From positions 2,886-10,693 of the forward strand of contig DGEB01000033.1 of the NCBI GenBank assembly GCA_002385735.1: a stretch of 7,808 nt of DNA, written 5' to 3'. The DNA is from Peptococcaceae bacterium UBA3937 (lineage in GTDB: Bacteria > Bacillota > Peptococcia > DRI-13 > DTU073). Positions 7,191-7,808 of the stretch are shown piece by piece (position 1 is the first letter of the stretch; each line of letters opens with the position of its first letter). The position numbers were made by a program, and so were the translations under genes. The notes under the pieces are model-generated. The model made no database searches. It saw nothing but the letters and a program-made list of their open reading frames with translations, and was not told the origin of the DNA.

Positions 7191-7205
7191 TTGCCATTTA
7201 CCTCC
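7174..7205 (-). promoter_or_regulatory. Translation start region of the lipoprotein gene with a nested out-of-frame mini-ORF
   Basis: Reading the - strand, GGAGG (7205-7201) precedes TAA, then an ATG at 7197 and the chosen GTG at 7190. The ATG opens a seven-codon frame (MASGKQQ, stop at 7176-7174), out of frame with the lipoprotein. It is only three bases from GGAGG, too close for efficient use, whereas the GTG is ten bases away. GGCAAG occurs twice, seven bases apart, across the two starts, which suggests a small local duplication. The arrangement decides the start call. Any regulatory role is speculative. Confidence 0.4.
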
Positions 7206-7246
7206 ATAACGATGTTTATTATTTACATATAGTCGGAGGTCAGGCT

Positions 7247-7276
7247 GAGTATGACTGAAATTATGAGGCATACATT
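7247..7276 (+). promoter_or_regulatory. Candidate sigma-E-like (mother-cell) promoter for the membrane-protein gene
   Basis: CATACATT (7269-7276) fits the sigma-E -10 pattern CATACAnT at every fixed position. GAGTATG (7247-7253) matches about five of seven positions of the -35 pattern kmATATt, with a 15-base spacer. It would leave a leader of about 75 bases before the ATG at 7359. The 168-bp gap (7191-7358) otherwise shows only the two SD sites. Such short motifs occur by chance, so this is a suggestion based on the sporulation setting. Confidence 0.27.
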
Positions 7277-7358
7277 TCGTTTCCAGGCATAAGCTGAAGT
7301 GAGGGCAAGTATCAACAAAGGGGATGTTCCCGGGGAAAGGAAACGGAGGGCGGAGCGG

Positions 7359-7778
7359 ATGAATAATGTTCGGATTAAAGCGGTGGGATTAGGATTGGCG
7401 GTTGCTTTAGGCCTCTGGTTGCTTACCGGGCTGGGCAGTTTTCTTTGGGTTTTGGCCAGTGCGCAAAGGGTGATCAACTTAGGTCTCTATCTCTATATCC
7501 TGGGCATTCTGGGAGTACTCTGCGGAGCCATCGTCGCCGGGAGGATGAGCACGGCGCAAGGCTGGCTCCATGGTTTATGGGTTGGTCTTCTCTTAGGACT
7601 CTTTGGGGTAATTTTGAACCTGGAACTGGTTCCCGAACTATATTCCTGGGGCGCCATTGGCCGGCAGCTTCTGGTGTGGACCCTTTGGGGCGTTACCGGA
7701 GGGTACCTTGGCGCTCACTTCCGCAGCTCGGAGCGCGGTAAAAGGAAAGGGGTGCGGGCGCGGGGGAAAGCCGGTTAA
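7359..7778 (+). CDS. Small integral membrane protein, TIGR04086/YrzE-like, function unknown
   Basis: The 139-residue protein has four likely membrane helices (about 8-34, 40-61, 70-91, 99-119) and a strongly basic C-terminal tail (RSSERGKRKGVRARGK). The second half carries Gly-rich motifs including GRMSTAQGWLHG (61-72) and GGYLGA (114-119). This layout, with GWLHG opening the third helix, is what I associate with the TIGR04086 family of small membrane proteins found mainly in spore-forming Firmicutes. Their function is not established. The start is the ATG at 7359 with GGAGGG (7345-7350) eight bases upstream. A GTG at 7299 is in frame but would add a charged, unsupported extension of 20 residues. 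It is divergently oriented to the lipoprotein gene. The family name is from recalled pattern; membrane location is clear. Confidence 0.75.
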   Translation: MNNVRIKAVGLGLAVALGLWLLTGLGSFLWVLASAQRVINLGLYLYILGILGVLCGAIVAGRMSTAQGWLHGLWVGLLLGLFGVILNLELVPELYSWGAIGRQLLVWTLWGVTGGYLGAHFRSSERGKRKGVRARGKAG

Positions 7779-7808
7779 CACAAGTGTTCAAGGCTTCTTT
7801 TGGTCCTT

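Noticed and set aside
7188..7271. ATG at 7271 as start of the lipoprotein
   Set aside because: It would place 27 polar residues before the signal peptide and has no good SD sequence, whereas the GTG at 7190 has GGAGG ten bases upstream and gives a normal signal peptide.
7776..7808. Short inverted repeat AACAC/GTGTT just after the membrane-protein gene as a terminator
   Set aside because: The arms are five bases with a two-base gap and no T-run follows. The window ends before more can be judged.

Overview
The window looks like a chromosomal segment of an endospore-forming member of the Firmicutes, probably Clostridia or Peptococcia-like. Three things support this. The order clpX - lonB - lonA - engB is the classic Bacillus/Clostridia arrangement. 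A membrane-anchored LonB is present, which is a spore-former hallmark. A small acid-soluble spore protein (SASP) gene sits between clpX and lonB. Base composition is moderate (about half G+C by eye), and Shine-Dalgarno (SD) sequences are strong. I do not name a genus.

Layout. Positions 1-855 hold the 3' two thirds of clpX (+), closed by a perfect hairpin that also lies at the end of the converging SASP gene (917-1093, -). The SASP gene and lonB (1268-2992, +) are head to head across 174 bp that probably carries forespore-type promoter elements. lonA (3069-5402, +) follows after 76 bp and has two near-consensus SD sequences in tandem. engB/ysxC (5408-6025, +) begins five bases after the lonA stop codon and is probably co-transcribed with lonA. 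Its 3' end overlaps by 41 bp, tail to tail, a lipoprotein of the NMT1/SsuA-like solute-binding class (5985-7190, -). That lipoprotein contains an inserted stretch of six-residue tandem repeats. Diverging from it across 168 bp is a small four-helix membrane protein of the TIGR04086/YrzE-like type (7359-7778, +). The last 30 bases hold nothing I can identify.

How the genes fit together. ClpX (with ClpP elsewhere), LonB and LonA are three AAA+ unfoldase/protease systems, and EngB is a GTPase for 50S ribosome assembly, so the left 6 kb is a conserved proteostasis and ribosome-assembly block. The SASP gene and LonB suggest a forespore layer within it. The right 2 kb is less conserved: an orphan solute-binding lipoprotein with no permease or ATPase in view, and a membrane protein of unknown function.

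Most of the window is well-understood core genome. I see no clear new multi-gene system. The points most worth a second look are the repeat insertion in the lipoprotein, the SASP/LonB divergent region with its cysteine-containing SASP, the tail overlap of engB with the lipoprotein gene, and an 18-bp perfect palindrome inside engB.
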